Shown: positions 45,468-54,794, counted from the stretch's first letter. The stretch is DNA of 64,000 nucleotides from Alteraquisediminimonas sediminicola (GCF_019740335.1 NZ_JAHXZS010000005.1:62001-126000), one strand, 5' to 3'. Numbers and translations: made by a program. The notes: a model not told the origin generated them from the sequence alone.

Positions 45468-46928
45468 TTGACCGATAGCCAACCATCTATGTCCGCTTTG
45501 GGCAACGCGCCGTTTATACCGGCGGTCGACCCATTGGTGGATGCGTGGGAGGCTATTCGTCTGGGCCTGCGCCGAGATGTCGGTGCGCGTACCTATGATC
45601 ATTGGCTAAAGCCGGTGCAGCTTGTCGATTATGACCCGGACGACCAAGCCGTGGTGCTGGGGCTGACCTCACGCTTCATGGCGGATTGGGTCGCCAATAA
45701 TTTCGGCGACCGGTTAAAGCTGGCCTGGCGGTCAATCATGCCCGAAGTCCGCGATGTGCGCTTCATTGCGGGCGAAATGTCCAATGAAACTGTCATGTCC
45801 GATGGCCTTGCCGCCGACAGCGCCACTGCACGCGATGTGGTAGCGGACGTAGCAACCGACGATGCGGCTGCAGGCGGAGCCATCCCCAACGCAGGGCCTA
45901 TTGCAGGCTCTCCGCTCGACCCGCGCTTCACCTTCGACAATTTCGTGTGCGGCAAGGCGAATGAACTCGCCTTCAACGCTGCGCGCATGTTCGCTGCGCC
46001 GGGCGCGCCCGGTTTCAACCCGTTGTTCCTGCATGGCGGCACCGGCCTTGGCAAAACGCATCTGATGCACGCTATCGGCCATGCGTGGCGGACCCATCGC
46101 CCGGATGCCCGCGTGATCTACATGTCGGCGGAAAAATTCATGTACGAATTCGTCGCTTCGATGCGGGCGCGCGATACGTTCAGCTTCAAGGAACGGCTTC
46201 GATCTGCCGATGTACTGATGATCGATGATGTCCAGTTCATCGCGGGCAAGGATTCGACACAGGAAGAATTCTTCCACACGATGAATGAGATCATCGCCGC
46301 CGGGAAACGGCTGGTGATTACCGCCGACCGTTCACCACAGGATCTGGAGCGGATCGAAAGCCGCATCCTGTCGCGCCTGTCGGGCGGTCTGGTCGCGGAC
46401 GTCAATCCGGCGGATTTCGAGCTGCGGCTCAACATCATCATTCGCAAGCTTGAAACCATGCCGCAAACGCAGATGCCGTTGCCGGTGGTCGAGTTTCTGG
46501 CACGCCGCATCACCAGCAATATTCGCGAACTGGAAGGCGCGGTGAATCGCGTCGCGGCCTATGCCATGCTGCAAAGCCGCGAGATCGACCTTGAGTTTGC
46601 ACAGGACACCCTGGCCGATGTGCTGCGCGCCAATCAACGCCGCATTTCAATCGATGAGATCCAGCGCCGCGTATCGGAGCATTTCCGGATTCGTCAGGCG
46701 GAAATGACCTCTGCCCGCCGGTCGCGCGATGTCGCCCGCCCGCGCCAGATCGCGATGTATCTCGCCAAGCAATTGACCCCGCGTTCGCTGCCGGAAATTG
46801 GTCGTCGCTTTGGCGGGCGCGATCACACCACGGTTATTCATGCCGTGCGTCAGATTGAGAAGCTCCGCGCAGCCGATGCTGATATCGATCAGGAAGTCCG
46901 CTTGCTGATTCGCCAGCTGGAGGGCTGA
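45468..46928 (+). CDS. dnaA: Chromosomal replication initiator protein DnaA
   Basis: DnaA is the AAA+ protein that melts the origin and loads the helicase. The 486-residue protein has domain I (about 20-90, RRDVGARTYDHWLKPVQ), a variable Ala-rich linker (about 105-150), AAA+ domain with Walker A GGTGLGKTH (K196) and Walker B LMIDDVQF (D253, D254), and domain IV with the box-binding signature GGRDHTTVIHAVRQIE (from 449). The start is TTG at 45468, placed seven bases after GGGGGA; the first ATG, seven codons on, lacks a ribosome site. Such a weak codon suits a rate-limiting regulator. Confidence 0.96.
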   Translation: MTDSQPSMSALGNAPFIPAVDPLVDAWEAIRLGLRRDVGARTYDHWLKPVQLVDYDPDDQAVVLGLTSRFMADWVANNFGDRLKLAWRSIMPEVRDVRFIAGEMSNETVMSDGLAADSATARDVVADVATDDAAAGGAIPNAGPIAGSPLDPRFTFDNFVCGKANELAFNAARMFAAPGAPGFNPLFLHGGTGLGKTHLMHAIGHAWRTHRPDARVIYMSAEKFMYEFVASMRARDTFSFKERLRSADVLMIDDVQFIAGKDSTQEEFFHTMNEIIAAGKRLVITADRSPQDLERIESRILSRLSGGLVADVNPADFELRLNIIIRKLETMPQTQMPLPVVEFLARRITSNIRELEGAVNRVAAYAMLQSREIDLEFAQDTLADVLRANQRRISIDEIQRRVSEHFRIRQAEMTSARRSRDVARPRQIAMYLAKQLTPRSLPEIGRRFGGRDHTTVIHAVRQIEKLRAADADIDQEVRLLIRQLEG

Positions 46929-46952
46929 GCAACGCGGAACCGGGGTAATAGT

Positions 46953-47495
46953 ATGTCGAGTAACAATCATGATCTGGCGGCGCTGATCCGCACCATTCCA
47001 GACTATCCCAAACCGGGCATTCAATTTCGCGATGTATCGACGTTGCTGCTCGACGGCCCCGCCTTTCGCACGGCTATCGACAGGCTGGCCGCGACGTTCG
47101 ACCCCGATCAGATCGACCTCATCGCCGGGATCGAGGCACGCGGCTTTATCGTGGCCGCCGCCCTGTCCTATGCCCTGTCCAAGGGCAAGCTGATCCTGCG
47201 CAAGCCGGGCAAGCTGCCGGGCGAACGGGTCGGCATGGATTATGCGCTGGAATATGGCATGGACCGGATCGAACTCCACATCGGCGCGGTCCAGCCCGGG
47301 CAACGGGTATTGCTGGTCGACGATCTGATCGCCACCGGTGGCACCGCGCTCGCCGCCGTGCGACTATTGCGCGGCGAAGGCGCGGTCATCGATCAGGCAC
47401 GCTTCCTTGTGGACCTGCCGGACCTTGGCGGGACCGAGCGACTGTTGGCCAGCGGCGTCAAGGCCCACGCCCTCACCAGCTTTGCCGGAGACTGA
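46953..47495 (+). CDS. apt: Adenine phosphoribosyltransferase
   Basis: Apt makes AMP from adenine and PRPP (purine salvage). The 180-residue protein has IPDYPKPGIQFRDVSTLL, FRTAIDRL, AGIEARGFIVAAALSY, and the PRPP loop VLLVDDLIATGGTALAAV (about 116-133). Standard length. The stop lies one base from the ATG of the nucleosidase gene mtnN, whose product releases adenine, so the two genes form a matched pair. Confidence 0.97.
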   Translation: MSSNNHDLAALIRTIPDYPKPGIQFRDVSTLLLDGPAFRTAIDRLAATFDPDQIDLIAGIEARGFIVAAALSYALSKGKLILRKPGKLPGERVGMDYALEYGMDRIELHIGAVQPGQRVLLVDDLIATGGTALAAVRLLRGEGAVIDQARFLVDLPDLGGTERLLASGVKAHALTSFAGD

Positions 47496-47496
47496 C

Positions 47497-48171
47497 ATGG
47501 GGCGCAGAATCGGCATTATTACCGGCGTGCAGGAAGAGGCGGATGCCTTTCTTACCGGCCAGCATGACAGCATCGACCAGCATGGCGCGTTCAATATCCG
47601 CCGCCTGACGCATGGCGGCCATGACATCTCGATCTGCTGCGCCGGGATTGGCAAGGTCAATGCCGCGCTGGTCGCGACGATGCTGGCGATGCGCTATCAG
47701 GCAGATCTGCTGATGATCATCGGCACGGCGGGCAAGCTCAGTCAGATCGCGGGCGATTGCTTCGTCATCCATCAGGCCGTGCAGGGCGATTTCGGCGCGC
47801 AACGGCCCGATGGCTTTACCCATTATACTGCCGGCAGCTGGCCCATCGGCCCCGCCAGCATTGAAGCCTTTCACGCCATGCCCTTGCCGGGACTTGACCT
47901 GCCCAAGGTGCGGATCGTGACGGGGGATAGCTTTGTCGAATGCCCGGACCATAGCCTGAGGTTGCGCGAAGGGCTGGGCGGCGATCTGGTCGATATGGAA
48001 ACGGGCGCGCTGGCTCAGGTGGCAATCAGGCTTGGCCTGCCCTGGGCAGCGATCAAGGCGACGACCGATGATGCCAATGGCGCAAGCGCGGGCGATTTCC
48101 AGACCAATTTGTTGCGCGCGGCGCGGCTGGCGGCGGCGGCAGCGGAACAGGCCATCGCCGCGCTGAACTGA
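47497..48171 (+). CDS. mtnN: 5'-methylthioadenosine/S-adenosylhomocysteine nucleosidase
   Basis: A 224-residue nucleosidase that splits adenine from methylthioadenosine, S-adenosylhomocysteine or 5'-deoxyadenosine. The N-terminus IGIITGVQEEADAFL carries the conserved Glu (E13/E14); CCAGIGKVNAALVAT, IIGTAGKL, VDMETGALAQVA (ribose contact) and TTDDANGASAGDF (catalytic Asp) follow. Slightly divergent from E. coli MtnN but all key motifs remain. It starts one base after apt, coupling adenine release to salvage. The frame extends back into apt but only the ATG at 47497 yields the family N-terminus. Confidence 0.88.
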   Translation: MGRRIGIITGVQEEADAFLTGQHDSIDQHGAFNIRRLTHGGHDISICCAGIGKVNAALVATMLAMRYQADLLMIIGTAGKLSQIAGDCFVIHQAVQGDFGAQRPDGFTHYTAGSWPIGPASIEAFHAMPLPGLDLPKVRIVTGDSFVECPDHSLRLREGLGGDLVDMETGALAQVAIRLGLPWAAIKATTDDANGASAGDFQTNLLRAARLAAAAAEQAIAALN

Positions 48172-48203
48172 TACACAGCCGATCAGGCCGCATCAGATGT
48201 GTC

Positions 48204-48238
48204 GTGACCTGACAGGCGTATTGGTGTATTAAGTCACC
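48204..48238 (+). promoter_or_regulatory. Promoter and operator of the GntR regulator
   Basis: GTGACC (48204-48209), a 17-bp gap and TATTAA (48227-48232) look like -35 and -10 boxes. An inverted repeat GGTG-N2-TTAA-N2-CACC (48223-48238) covers the -10 element and stops at the base before the ATG. Transcription would start at or beside the ATG at 48239, giving a leaderless mRNA under direct self-repression. Confidence 0.5.
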
Positions 48239-48640
48239 ATGTCAGTGGTTGACCAAGATCCCGGCCCGATGCACCTGCGCTTGCGCGGCCTTATTGTGAC
48301 GATGCTGCTGGACGGCTCGTTGCAAGAAGGCGATCAATTGCCGTCGGTCCGCGCCTTTGCCGCCTCCCATAATATCAACCCGCTGACGGTCGCCAAGGCC
48401 TATCAACATTTTCAGGATCTCGGCCATATCGTGGCGCGACGCGGCGTCGGCATGTTCATCGCCAAGGGCGCCATCGAGAAATTGCGCCGGGAAGAACGCG
48501 CCTTCGCCTCGGATTATATCGCGCCCCGCCTGCGCCACATGCTCAAATTGATCGGCATGAGCCATCAGGAATTTCTGGCCGAGCTGGACAGCGATTCCGT
48601 GGCCAAGCCCTGTGCCGAGAAACCCTTTAGCGACTGCTGA
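48239..48640 (+). CDS. GntR-family regulator, YtrA type
   Basis: A 133-residue GntR regulator of the short YtrA branch, which has only a small helical dimerisation tail rather than an effector domain. The winged HTH is seen in HLRLRGLIVTMLLDGSLQEGDQLPSVRAF, INPLTVAKAYQHF and GVGMFIAKGA (residues about 10-78). YtrA proteins normally repress an adjoining ABC transporter; here no transporter follows. The C-terminus has two Cys (KPCAEKPFSDC). An operator overlaps the start region and there is no Shine-Dalgarno. Confidence 0.88.
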   Translation: MSVVDQDPGPMHLRLRGLIVTMLLDGSLQEGDQLPSVRAFAASHNINPLTVAKAYQHFQDLGHIVARRGVGMFIAKGAIEKLRREERAFASDYIAPRLRHMLKLIGMSHQEFLAELDSDSVAKPCAEKPFSDC

Positions 48641-48667
48641 CCGGCTCAGCGCATCATGCGACACAAA

Positions 48668-50218
48668 CTAGCCCTTGCGGCGATAGCCCGTGATCTCGAT
48701 CGGCCTGCGATACCAATGCCAGATCTCATCGCGCTGCTCCTTCATCACGGCAGGCAGGTCATCTTCCGGGTCATAGGCATTGGACCCGGCACGGATCGTC
48801 CAGATCGTCGGGATCTGACGAGCCGTGGGTGTCGATGCAATGGCGCGCAATTCCGCCCGGGTGATCAGGACCGTGGCCGCGCTGCCGGTCGGATGCTGCC
48901 CCGCCACGCCCAAGGCCGGGACCGGGACCGGCAAGGGCCGCACGACATAGTCCAGCCCGCGATCACGCAAGGCGCGGCCCAGCGGCAGCGCCGCCTCGTT
49001 CGGATAGGTCCAGATTTCATCGCCGGGCCGGATACGGGCGCGCAGCAGATCGGCGACCTCATACCAATTTTCCCAATAAGGGCTGTGGCGGTTCTTGTAA
49101 TTTACCTGCGCCATATTGACCGCCAGCACCAAAGCCGCGAGCAATAACAACCGGCGCATCATCGCCCCGTCCCGCCGCCATGGCCCGACTGCGCCCAACG
49201 CCATCAACAGGATCGCCGGGACCACCACCGGCGTCAATGTGCGCGGCAGAAAGATCGGCGCGACGAGATAGGAGATCAAGGCGGCGATCAACGGCGGCAA
49301 CAAGGCGCACAGCAACAAGGCGGATGCGGCGCGGATCGATCTGCGCCGCAACCAGTTCTGCACAAAGCCCGCGACCATCAACAACAGCATGATCGCCAGC
49401 GCCGCCATGCCTTGCATCGACCAGAGCGAAAGGATCGTATTGCCGATGCGGGTCGGGTCGAAGGTCAGCCATGTCTTGGCGATCCAGCCATGGCTTTGCT
49501 GCGCAAGGATCAACAGGCCCGGCAACCAAAATATCGCCACCAGCGCATGGCCCAGAAACACTTTGGTCCATTCGGCACGCGACCAACGCCAAGGCGACAA
49601 CAAAACAATCCCGCTCAATGTCAGCGTAACCGCATAAATCACACCGAGATTATGGAGCCACAATAATGCCAACAGGCTGGCGAGATAGGGCAGCAGCACG
49701 CGCCAGCCGATCCGCCTGCCCCGTTCGCGCCCATCCGCGATATGGAACATACAGGCAATGCTACAGGCATAGACGAAGATCAGATATGGATAGGGCCGGA
49801 CTTCGCGGCTCATCTCCACCAGCGAGGGCGACAATGCGGCAAGCAACAGCGCCACCAGCAACAAGCGCAGGCGCGAAGCCGCATCCAGCCGGATCAGCCG
49901 CGCCAACGCCGCACCCGCCGCCAGCACGGCCCCCAGCGCCAGCATCCCGCCGATGACGCCGAAACTCCGCAACGCGATCAGGCTGTCGCCCACAACCGAG
50001 GTCCAGCCATGGAGCATGGAATAATAGACTGGCGGGTGCGTTTCATATTGCGGCACGACCGTCCACAAGAAGCGCAGGTCATGCGCGGCGGCAAAGGCGC
50101 TATAGGCCTCGTCCAGCCATAAGGGCTTCAAGCTGATATTGACGATACGCAGCCACAGGCCAAGCCCCGCCAGCAACAATATGCCAAGGATCAGCCACGC
50201 CGTCCGTCTTACAGCCAT
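48668..50218 (-). CDS. Membrane glycosyltransferase family 39-like protein
   Basis: A 516-residue polytopic membrane protein with about 10-12 hydrophobic segments. KPLWLDEAYSAFAAAHD near residue 30 has the Asp-Glu pair of GT-C enzymes such as ArnT and protein mannosyltransferases, which use polyprenyl-linked sugars on the periplasmic side. ETHPPVYYSMLHGWT and PRTLTPVVVPAILL also fit. Substrate unknown. Start: ATG at 50218 (MAVRRTAWLILG), which overlaps the murI stop by 10 bases; the frame extends a further 75 codons inside murI but these are not conserved-looking. Confidence 0.85.
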   Translation of the reverse strand: MAVRRTAWLILGILLLAGLGLWLRIVNISLKPLWLDEAYSAFAAAHDLRFLWTVVPQYETHPPVYYSMLHGWTSVVGDSLIALRSFGVIGGMLALGAVLAAGAALARLIRLDAASRLRLLLVALLLAALSPSLVEMSREVRPYPYLIFVYACSIACMFHIADGRERGRRIGWRVLLPYLASLLALLWLHNLGVIYAVTLTLSGIVLLSPWRWSRAEWTKVFLGHALVAIFWLPGLLILAQQSHGWIAKTWLTFDPTRIGNTILSLWSMQGMAALAIMLLLMVAGFVQNWLRRRSIRAASALLLCALLPPLIAALISYLVAPIFLPRTLTPVVVPAILLMALGAVGPWRRDGAMMRRLLLLAALVLAVNMAQVNYKNRHSPYWENWYEVADLLRARIRPGDEIWTYPNEAALPLGRALRDRGLDYVVRPLPVPVPALGVAGQHPTGSAATVLITRAELRAIASTPTARQIPTIWTIRAGSNAYDPEDDLPAVMKEQRDEIWHWYRRPIEITGYRRKG

Positions 50219-51033
50219 GCAATGTCTTCCAGTCCAAAAGCCGCAAGATTGGCGCGCATCTCCGGCGACACCTCCATCGGTGCGGTGAGCAGCATGACGC
50301 CCGCGCCCGGATGTGCGGGCCAGCTTTGATCTTGGGTCAAATGCGCAATGCGGCGCGATATGCCCGCCGCGCCATCCACGAAATGGAGCGGCTGGGGCGC
50401 GGCCTCCGCCAGTTCCTCCGCCACTAAAGGGAAATGTGTGCACGCAAGCACCACCACATCCATCAGTTCGCCCTCCGGTTGACCGATCAGGCCATCGAGA
50501 ATCGCGCGATAGGCTTTGGCCGCATCAACCGGGGGCGGCGCGCCGCGCAGCTTGGCCTCGGCCAATTCGACCAGCCGGGCCGACCCATAACGCAACACCG
50601 TGCAATCCGCGCCGAACTCGGCAGAGAGATTGTCGACATAGGGCTGGCGCACCGTCGCTTCGGTGCCCAGCACGCCGATCACGCGCTTCTGCGACAACGC
50701 AGCAGCCGGCTTGATCGCGGGGACAGTACCGACCACCGGCAGATCAAGCGCGGCGCGGACATGGGCGAGCGCAATCGTCGAGGCGGTATTGCAGGCGATG
50801 ACGATCAGGCGCGGATGATAACGCTCCGCCAAGCGACCCAATAGCACCGGCACCCGCGTCGCGATTTCGGCCTCGGTCCGCGTGCCATAAGGGAAATAGC
50901 CATTGTCCGCGACATAGACGACCGGCATCTGCGGCAGCAGGCGACGCGCCTCGGCCAGCACGGACAGCCCACCCATGCCGGAATCGAAGAACAGCACCGG
51001 ACGATCATCCGGCATCATCACATGTCCCGTCAC
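50209..51033 (-). CDS. murI: Glutamate racemase
   Basis: MurI interconverts L- and D-glutamate for peptidoglycan. The 274-residue protein carries VLFFDSGMGGLSVL and the catalytic cysteines C81 (IACNTAST) and C198 (VLACTHFPL), with YVADNGYFPYG and GVLGTEATV. Its ATG overlaps the upstream quinone oxidoreductase stop by four bases (51030-51033), so translation is coupled; Met6/7 are alternatives that would lose this overlap. It is followed by a GT39-like gene overlapping by 10 bases. Confidence 0.96.
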   Translation of the reverse strand: MTGHVMMPDDRPVLFFDSGMGGLSVLAEARRLLPQMPVVYVADNGYFPYGTRTEAEIATRVPVLLGRLAERYHPRLIVIACNTASTIALAHVRAALDLPVVGTVPAIKPAAALSQKRVIGVLGTEATVRQPYVDNLSAEFGADCTVLRYGSARLVELAEAKLRGAPPPVDAAKAYRAILDGLIGQPEGELMDVVVLACTHFPLVAEELAEAAPQPLHFVDGAAGISRRIAHLTQDQSWPAHPGAGVMLLTAPMEVSPEMRANLAAFGLEDIAWL

Positions 51034-52031
51034 GGCATCTCCAGCACAATCTTGCCGACATGGTCGCCTGCCTCCATCCGGGCGTGCGCTGCCGCCGCCT
51101 CGGCCAAGGGAAACACGCGGTCCATCACCGGGCGCAACCGCCCGCCTTCGACATAAGGCCAGACCAGTCGATGCAATTCATCCGCGACCAGCGATTTAAA
51201 CGCCACATTGCGCGCCCGCAGCGTCGATCCGGTCAACACATGCCGCCGCACCATCAATTGGCCGATGTTGATTTCCGCCTTGGCCCCGCGCTGGACCGCG
51301 ATGGAGACATGGCGGCCATCCTCGGCAAGGCCTTTGAGATTGCGCGGCACATAATCGCCGCCGACCATATCCAGCACCGCCTGCACCCCCTTGCCGCCGG
51401 TCAGATGCAGCACCGTCTCGACAAAATCACCGCTATTGTAATTGATCGCATGATCGGCCCCGATGGTGATGGCATGGGCACATTTTTCATCCGAGCCACA
51501 GGTCACGATCATCGTCAGGCCGAATAATTTGCCAAGGGTAATCGCCATGGTGCCGATGCCGCTCGTGCCGCCATGGACCAACACCCGATCGCCTTCGACC
51601 ACATAAGCGCGTTCGAACAAATTGGTCCACACCGTGAACAATGTCTCCGGCAAGGCCGCCGCCTCGGCCAAGGACAAAGTGACGGGCACCGGCAGGCATT
51701 GGCCCGCAGGCGCGCATGCATATTGGGCATAGCCGCCCCCGCCGATCAGCGCGCACATTTTCTGGCCCAGCAAAAGAGGTTCGACCCCCGCGCCCAGCGC
51801 CACCACTTCGCCCGCGATTTCCAGCCCCGGAATGCTCGGCGCCCCAATGGGCGGCGGATACATGCCCCGGCGTTGCAGCACATCGGGCCGATTGACCCCG
51901 GCATAAGCGACGCGGATCAGCACTTCTCCTGGCCCCGGCACCGGCACAGGCCGTTCGACCGGTACCAACACATCCGGGCCGCCTGCCATTTCAGGGTCGA
52001 TCGCCATCATCAATTCCGGCACGTTACGCAT
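51030..52031 (-). CDS. NAD(P)H quinone oxidoreductase, PIG3 type
   Basis: A 333-residue medium-chain dehydrogenase without the structural zinc ligands. VAYAGVNRPDVLQRRGMYPPP is the signature of the PIG3 (TP53I3) group of quinone/enone reductases, and VLVHGGTSGIGTMAI is the NADPH site; AEAAALPETLFTVW follows the family pattern. It reduces quinones or related enones with NADPH; natural substrate unknown. The ATG at 52031 is chosen over one nine codons earlier. First gene of a three-gene run with murI and the GT39-like gene. Confidence 0.9.
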   Translation of the reverse strand: MRNVPELMMAIDPEMAGGPDVLVPVERPVPVPGPGEVLIRVAYAGVNRPDVLQRRGMYPPPIGAPSIPGLEIAGEVVALGAGVEPLLLGQKMCALIGGGGYAQYACAPAGQCLPVPVTLSLAEAAALPETLFTVWTNLFERAYVVEGDRVLVHGGTSGIGTMAITLGKLFGLTMIVTCGSDEKCAHAITIGADHAINYNSGDFVETVLHLTGGKGVQAVLDMVGGDYVPRNLKGLAEDGRHVSIAVQRGAKAEINIGQLMVRRHVLTGSTLRARNVAFKSLVADELHRLVWPYVEGGRLRPVMDRVFPLAEAAAAHARMEAGDHVGKIVLEMP

Positions 52032-52152
52032 ACAATGATTTCCCCTATGACCGCGCATTCAGGGATGATCAGCTCTCCCCACATGACCGGTTCGGACACA
52101 AATGCTGCGGGCTTTATTGACTTGGGGGCGGGATCGGGTCAACTTCCGCCTG

Positions 52153-52353
52153 ATGGATATGGACGATTTTTTACGCAGCCGCCCCGATGATCCGCTGGCG
52201 CTTTTGTGCCGTCAGGATCTCGATCCGCTGTCGGTCGATGAGTTGGAGGCCCGTATGGCGATCCTTGCCGCAGAAATCGAGCGTAGTCGCGCGCGCCTGA
52301 ACCGGGCGAAGGATCATCGCAGCTCTGCCGATGCACTGTTCCGAAAAACTTGA
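52153..52353 (+). CDS. DUF1192 family protein
   Basis: A 66-residue acidic/helical protein with the DUF1192 hallmark DDPLALLCRQDLDPLSVDELEARMAILAAEIERSRARL; the C-terminal half forms a likely coiled coil. Found widely in alphaproteobacteria and of unknown function. The first Met is a weak choice (52153 or 52159), without a clear ribosome site; an ORF continuing to 52102 is possible. It lies 57 bases before clpA on the same strand. Confidence 0.8.
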   Translation: MDMDDFLRSRPDDPLALLCRQDLDPLSVDELEARMAILAAEIERSRARLNRAKDHRSSADALFRKT

Positions 52354-52410
52354 TCGCCCCTCTTGTGCTCGACACGAGCGCACCTGATATTGGTTGCAAG
52401 GAGTAATTTT

Positions 52411-54735
52411 ATGCCATCCTTTGCTCGTGCGCTTGAAGAAACCCTGCATAACGCCCTTGGCGCCGCTTCGCAGCGTCATCACGAATATGCGACCCTTGAA
52501 CATCTGCTGCTTGCGCTGACCGATGATGACGATGCGGCGCAGGTCATGGTGGCCTGTGGCGTGGATCTCGATGAGCTACGCAACGCGGTCACCCATTATC
52601 TCGATACCGAGCTTGAAGCCCTGAAAGGCAGCAAGGACACGACGCCGTCCCCCACCAGCGGGTTTCAGCGCGTGGTCCAGCGCGCGATCCTGCATGTCCA
52701 ATCCTCTGGCCGCGATGAAGTGACCGGGGCGAATGTGCTGGTCGCCTTGTTCTCGGAACGCGAGAGCTATGCCGTCTATTTCCTGCAACAACAGGATATG
52801 AGCCGCCTCGATGCCGTCAGCTTCATCTCGCATGGCGTCGGCAAAAATGGCGTGACGCCGGTCGAACCGCGCGAAGTCAAGGGCGCGGAAGACGACAAGG
52901 CACCCAAGCAGGACAGCAAGAACAAGCAGGAAAGCGCGCTTGATCAATATACGGTCAACCTCAATGAAAAGGCGCGGCGCGGCAAGGTAGACCCGTTGAT
53001 CGGGCGCGGGCCGGAGGTTGATCGCACAATCCAGATCCTGTGCCGCCGCTCCAAGAACAACCCGCTCTATGTCGGCGAACCGGGCGTGGGCAAAACCGCG
53101 ATTGCCGAGGGTCTTGCCCGCAAGATCATCGAAGGCGATGTGCCGGATGTATTGAAGGAAGCGGTGATTTACTCGCTCGATATGGGGGCATTGCTGGCCG
53201 GGACGCGCTATCGCGGCGATTTCGAGGAGCGGCTGAAGGCGGTCGTCAACGAACTCGAAAAAATGCCGCATGCGGTGCTGTTCATCGATGAAATCCACAC
53301 CGTCATCGGCGCGGGCGCGACATCGGGCGGCGCGATGGATGCGTCGAACCTGTTGAAGCCAGCTTTGTCCGGGGGGACGATCCGTTGCATCGGTTCGACC
53401 ACCTATAAGGAGTTCCGCAACCATTTCGAAAAGGACCGCGCCCTGTTGCGCCGGTTCCAGAAGATCGACGTCAACGAACCGACGATCGAGGACACGATCA
53501 AGATCATCAAGGGGCTGCGTAGCGCCTTTGAAGAGCATCACAAGGTCCGCTATACGCCGGAAGCGATCAAGGCGGCGGTCGAATTGTCGGCACGCTATAT
53601 CAACGACCGCAAGCTGCCGGACAAGGCCATCGATGTGATCGACGAAGTCGGCGCGATGCAGATGCTCGTCCCGCCGTCCAAGCGGAAGAAAATCATCGGT
53701 CCCGCCGATATCGAAGCCGTGATCGCGACCATGGCCCGCATCCCGCCGAAAACGGTATCGAGCGACGACAAGGCCGTGCTCGGCACGCTGGAAGGCGATT
53801 TGAAGCGGGTGGTATTCGGGCAAGACCCGGCGATTGCCGCGCTGTCGAGCGCGATCAAGCTCAGCCGTGCAGGCCTGCGCGATCCGGACAAGCCGATCGG
53901 CAATTATCTCTTCACCGGCCCGACCGGCGTGGGGAAAACCGAAGTCGCGCGGCAATTGGCCAATTTGCTCGGCATTCCGCTGCAACGCTTCGACATGTCG
54001 GAATATATGGAACGGCACAGCGTATCGCGCCTGATTGGCGCACCGCCGGGCTATGTCGGCTATGATCAGGGCGGCCTGCTCACCGATGCCATTGATCAGC
54101 AACCGCATTGCGTGTTGTTGCTCGATGAAATCGAAAAGGCGCATCCGGACCTGTTCAACATCCTGTTGCAGGTAATGGATAATGGCAAGCTGACCGACCA
54201 TCATGGCAAGACGGTCGATTTCCGCAATGTGATCCTGATCATGACGACCAATGCGGGCGCCGCCGATATGGCGCGCGAAAGCATCGGTTTTGGCGAACTC
54301 AGCCGCGAAAGCGAAAGCGAAGATGCGGTCAAGCGGATGTTCACCCCGGAATTCCGCAACCGTCTCGATGCGGTCGTGCAGTTCGGCTATCTGCCGCCGG
54401 AAGTCGTCGCGATGGTCGTCGATAAGTTCATCCTGCAACTCGAATTGCAGCTGGCGGATCGCAATGTGCATATCAGCCTTGATGATGAGGCGCGCAAATG
54501 GCTGACCGACAAGGGCTATGACAAGCTCTATGGCGCACGCCCGATGGCGCGACTGATTCAGGAAAAGATCAAGCAGCCGCTGGCCGAGGAATTGCTGTTC
54601 GGCAATCTCGTCAATGGGGGTGAGGTCAAGGTGCGGATCAAGGACGGACAACCGAGCTTTGAAGTCGCCCCGGCCCCACCGCCCGCCGCCAAGAAACCGC
54701 GCGGCAAGGCCAAGGCGGGTTCGCAGACGAAGTAA
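52411..54735 (+). CDS. clpA: ATP-dependent Clp protease ATP-binding subunit ClpA
   Basis: ClpA unfolds substrates and feeds them to ClpP. The 774-residue protein has the N-domain (FARALEETLHNALGAA, EYATLEHLLLALTDD), AAA1 with Walker A GEPGVGKT (K228), AAA2 with Walker A GPTGVGKT (K509), sensor motifs NAGAADMARESIGFG, and a Lys/Ala tail. A clpS adaptor gene, commonly next to clpA, is absent here. AAGGAG precedes the ATG at 52411; 16 upstream in-frame codons overlap no conserved sequence. A terminator follows. Confidence 0.97.
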   Translation: MPSFARALEETLHNALGAASQRHHEYATLEHLLLALTDDDDAAQVMVACGVDLDELRNAVTHYLDTELEALKGSKDTTPSPTSGFQRVVQRAILHVQSSGRDEVTGANVLVALFSERESYAVYFLQQQDMSRLDAVSFISHGVGKNGVTPVEPREVKGAEDDKAPKQDSKNKQESALDQYTVNLNEKARRGKVDPLIGRGPEVDRTIQILCRRSKNNPLYVGEPGVGKTAIAEGLARKIIEGDVPDVLKEAVIYSLDMGALLAGTRYRGDFEERLKAVVNELEKMPHAVLFIDEIHTVIGAGATSGGAMDASNLLKPALSGGTIRCIGSTTYKEFRNHFEKDRALLRRFQKIDVNEPTIEDTIKIIKGLRSAFEEHHKVRYTPEAIKAAVELSARYINDRKLPDKAIDVIDEVGAMQMLVPPSKRKKIIGPADIEAVIATMARIPPKTVSSDDKAVLGTLEGDLKRVVFGQDPAIAALSSAIKLSRAGLRDPDKPIGNYLFTGPTGVGKTEVARQLANLLGIPLQRFDMSEYMERHSVSRLIGAPPGYVGYDQGGLLTDAIDQQPHCVLLLDEIEKAHPDLFNILLQVMDNGKLTDHHGKTVDFRNVILIMTTNAGAADMARESIGFGELSRESESEDAVKRMFTPEFRNRLDAVVQFGYLPPEVVAMVVDKFILQLELQLADRNVHISLDDEARKWLTDKGYDKLYGARPMARLIQEKIKQPLAEELLFGNLVNGGEVKVRIKDGQPSFEVAPAPPPAAKKPRGKAKAGSQTK

Positions 54736-54761
54736 TCGGCTGCACATACGCATGCACAATC

Positions 54762-54794
54762 AGGGGTCGATGCCAACGCATCGGCCCCTTTTTG
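54762..54794 (+). terminator. Rho-independent terminator after clpA
   Basis: AGGGG and CGATGC (54762-54773) pair with GCATCG and CCCCT (54778-54789) with one mismatched step, loop CAAC, followed by TTTT. It lies 27 bases after the clpA stop. Confidence 0.8.

Noticed and set aside
52576-54759. Minus-strand frame of 727 codons opposite clpA
   Set aside because: Antisense to clpA with no family motif; explained by the absence of stop codons opposite GC-rich codons.
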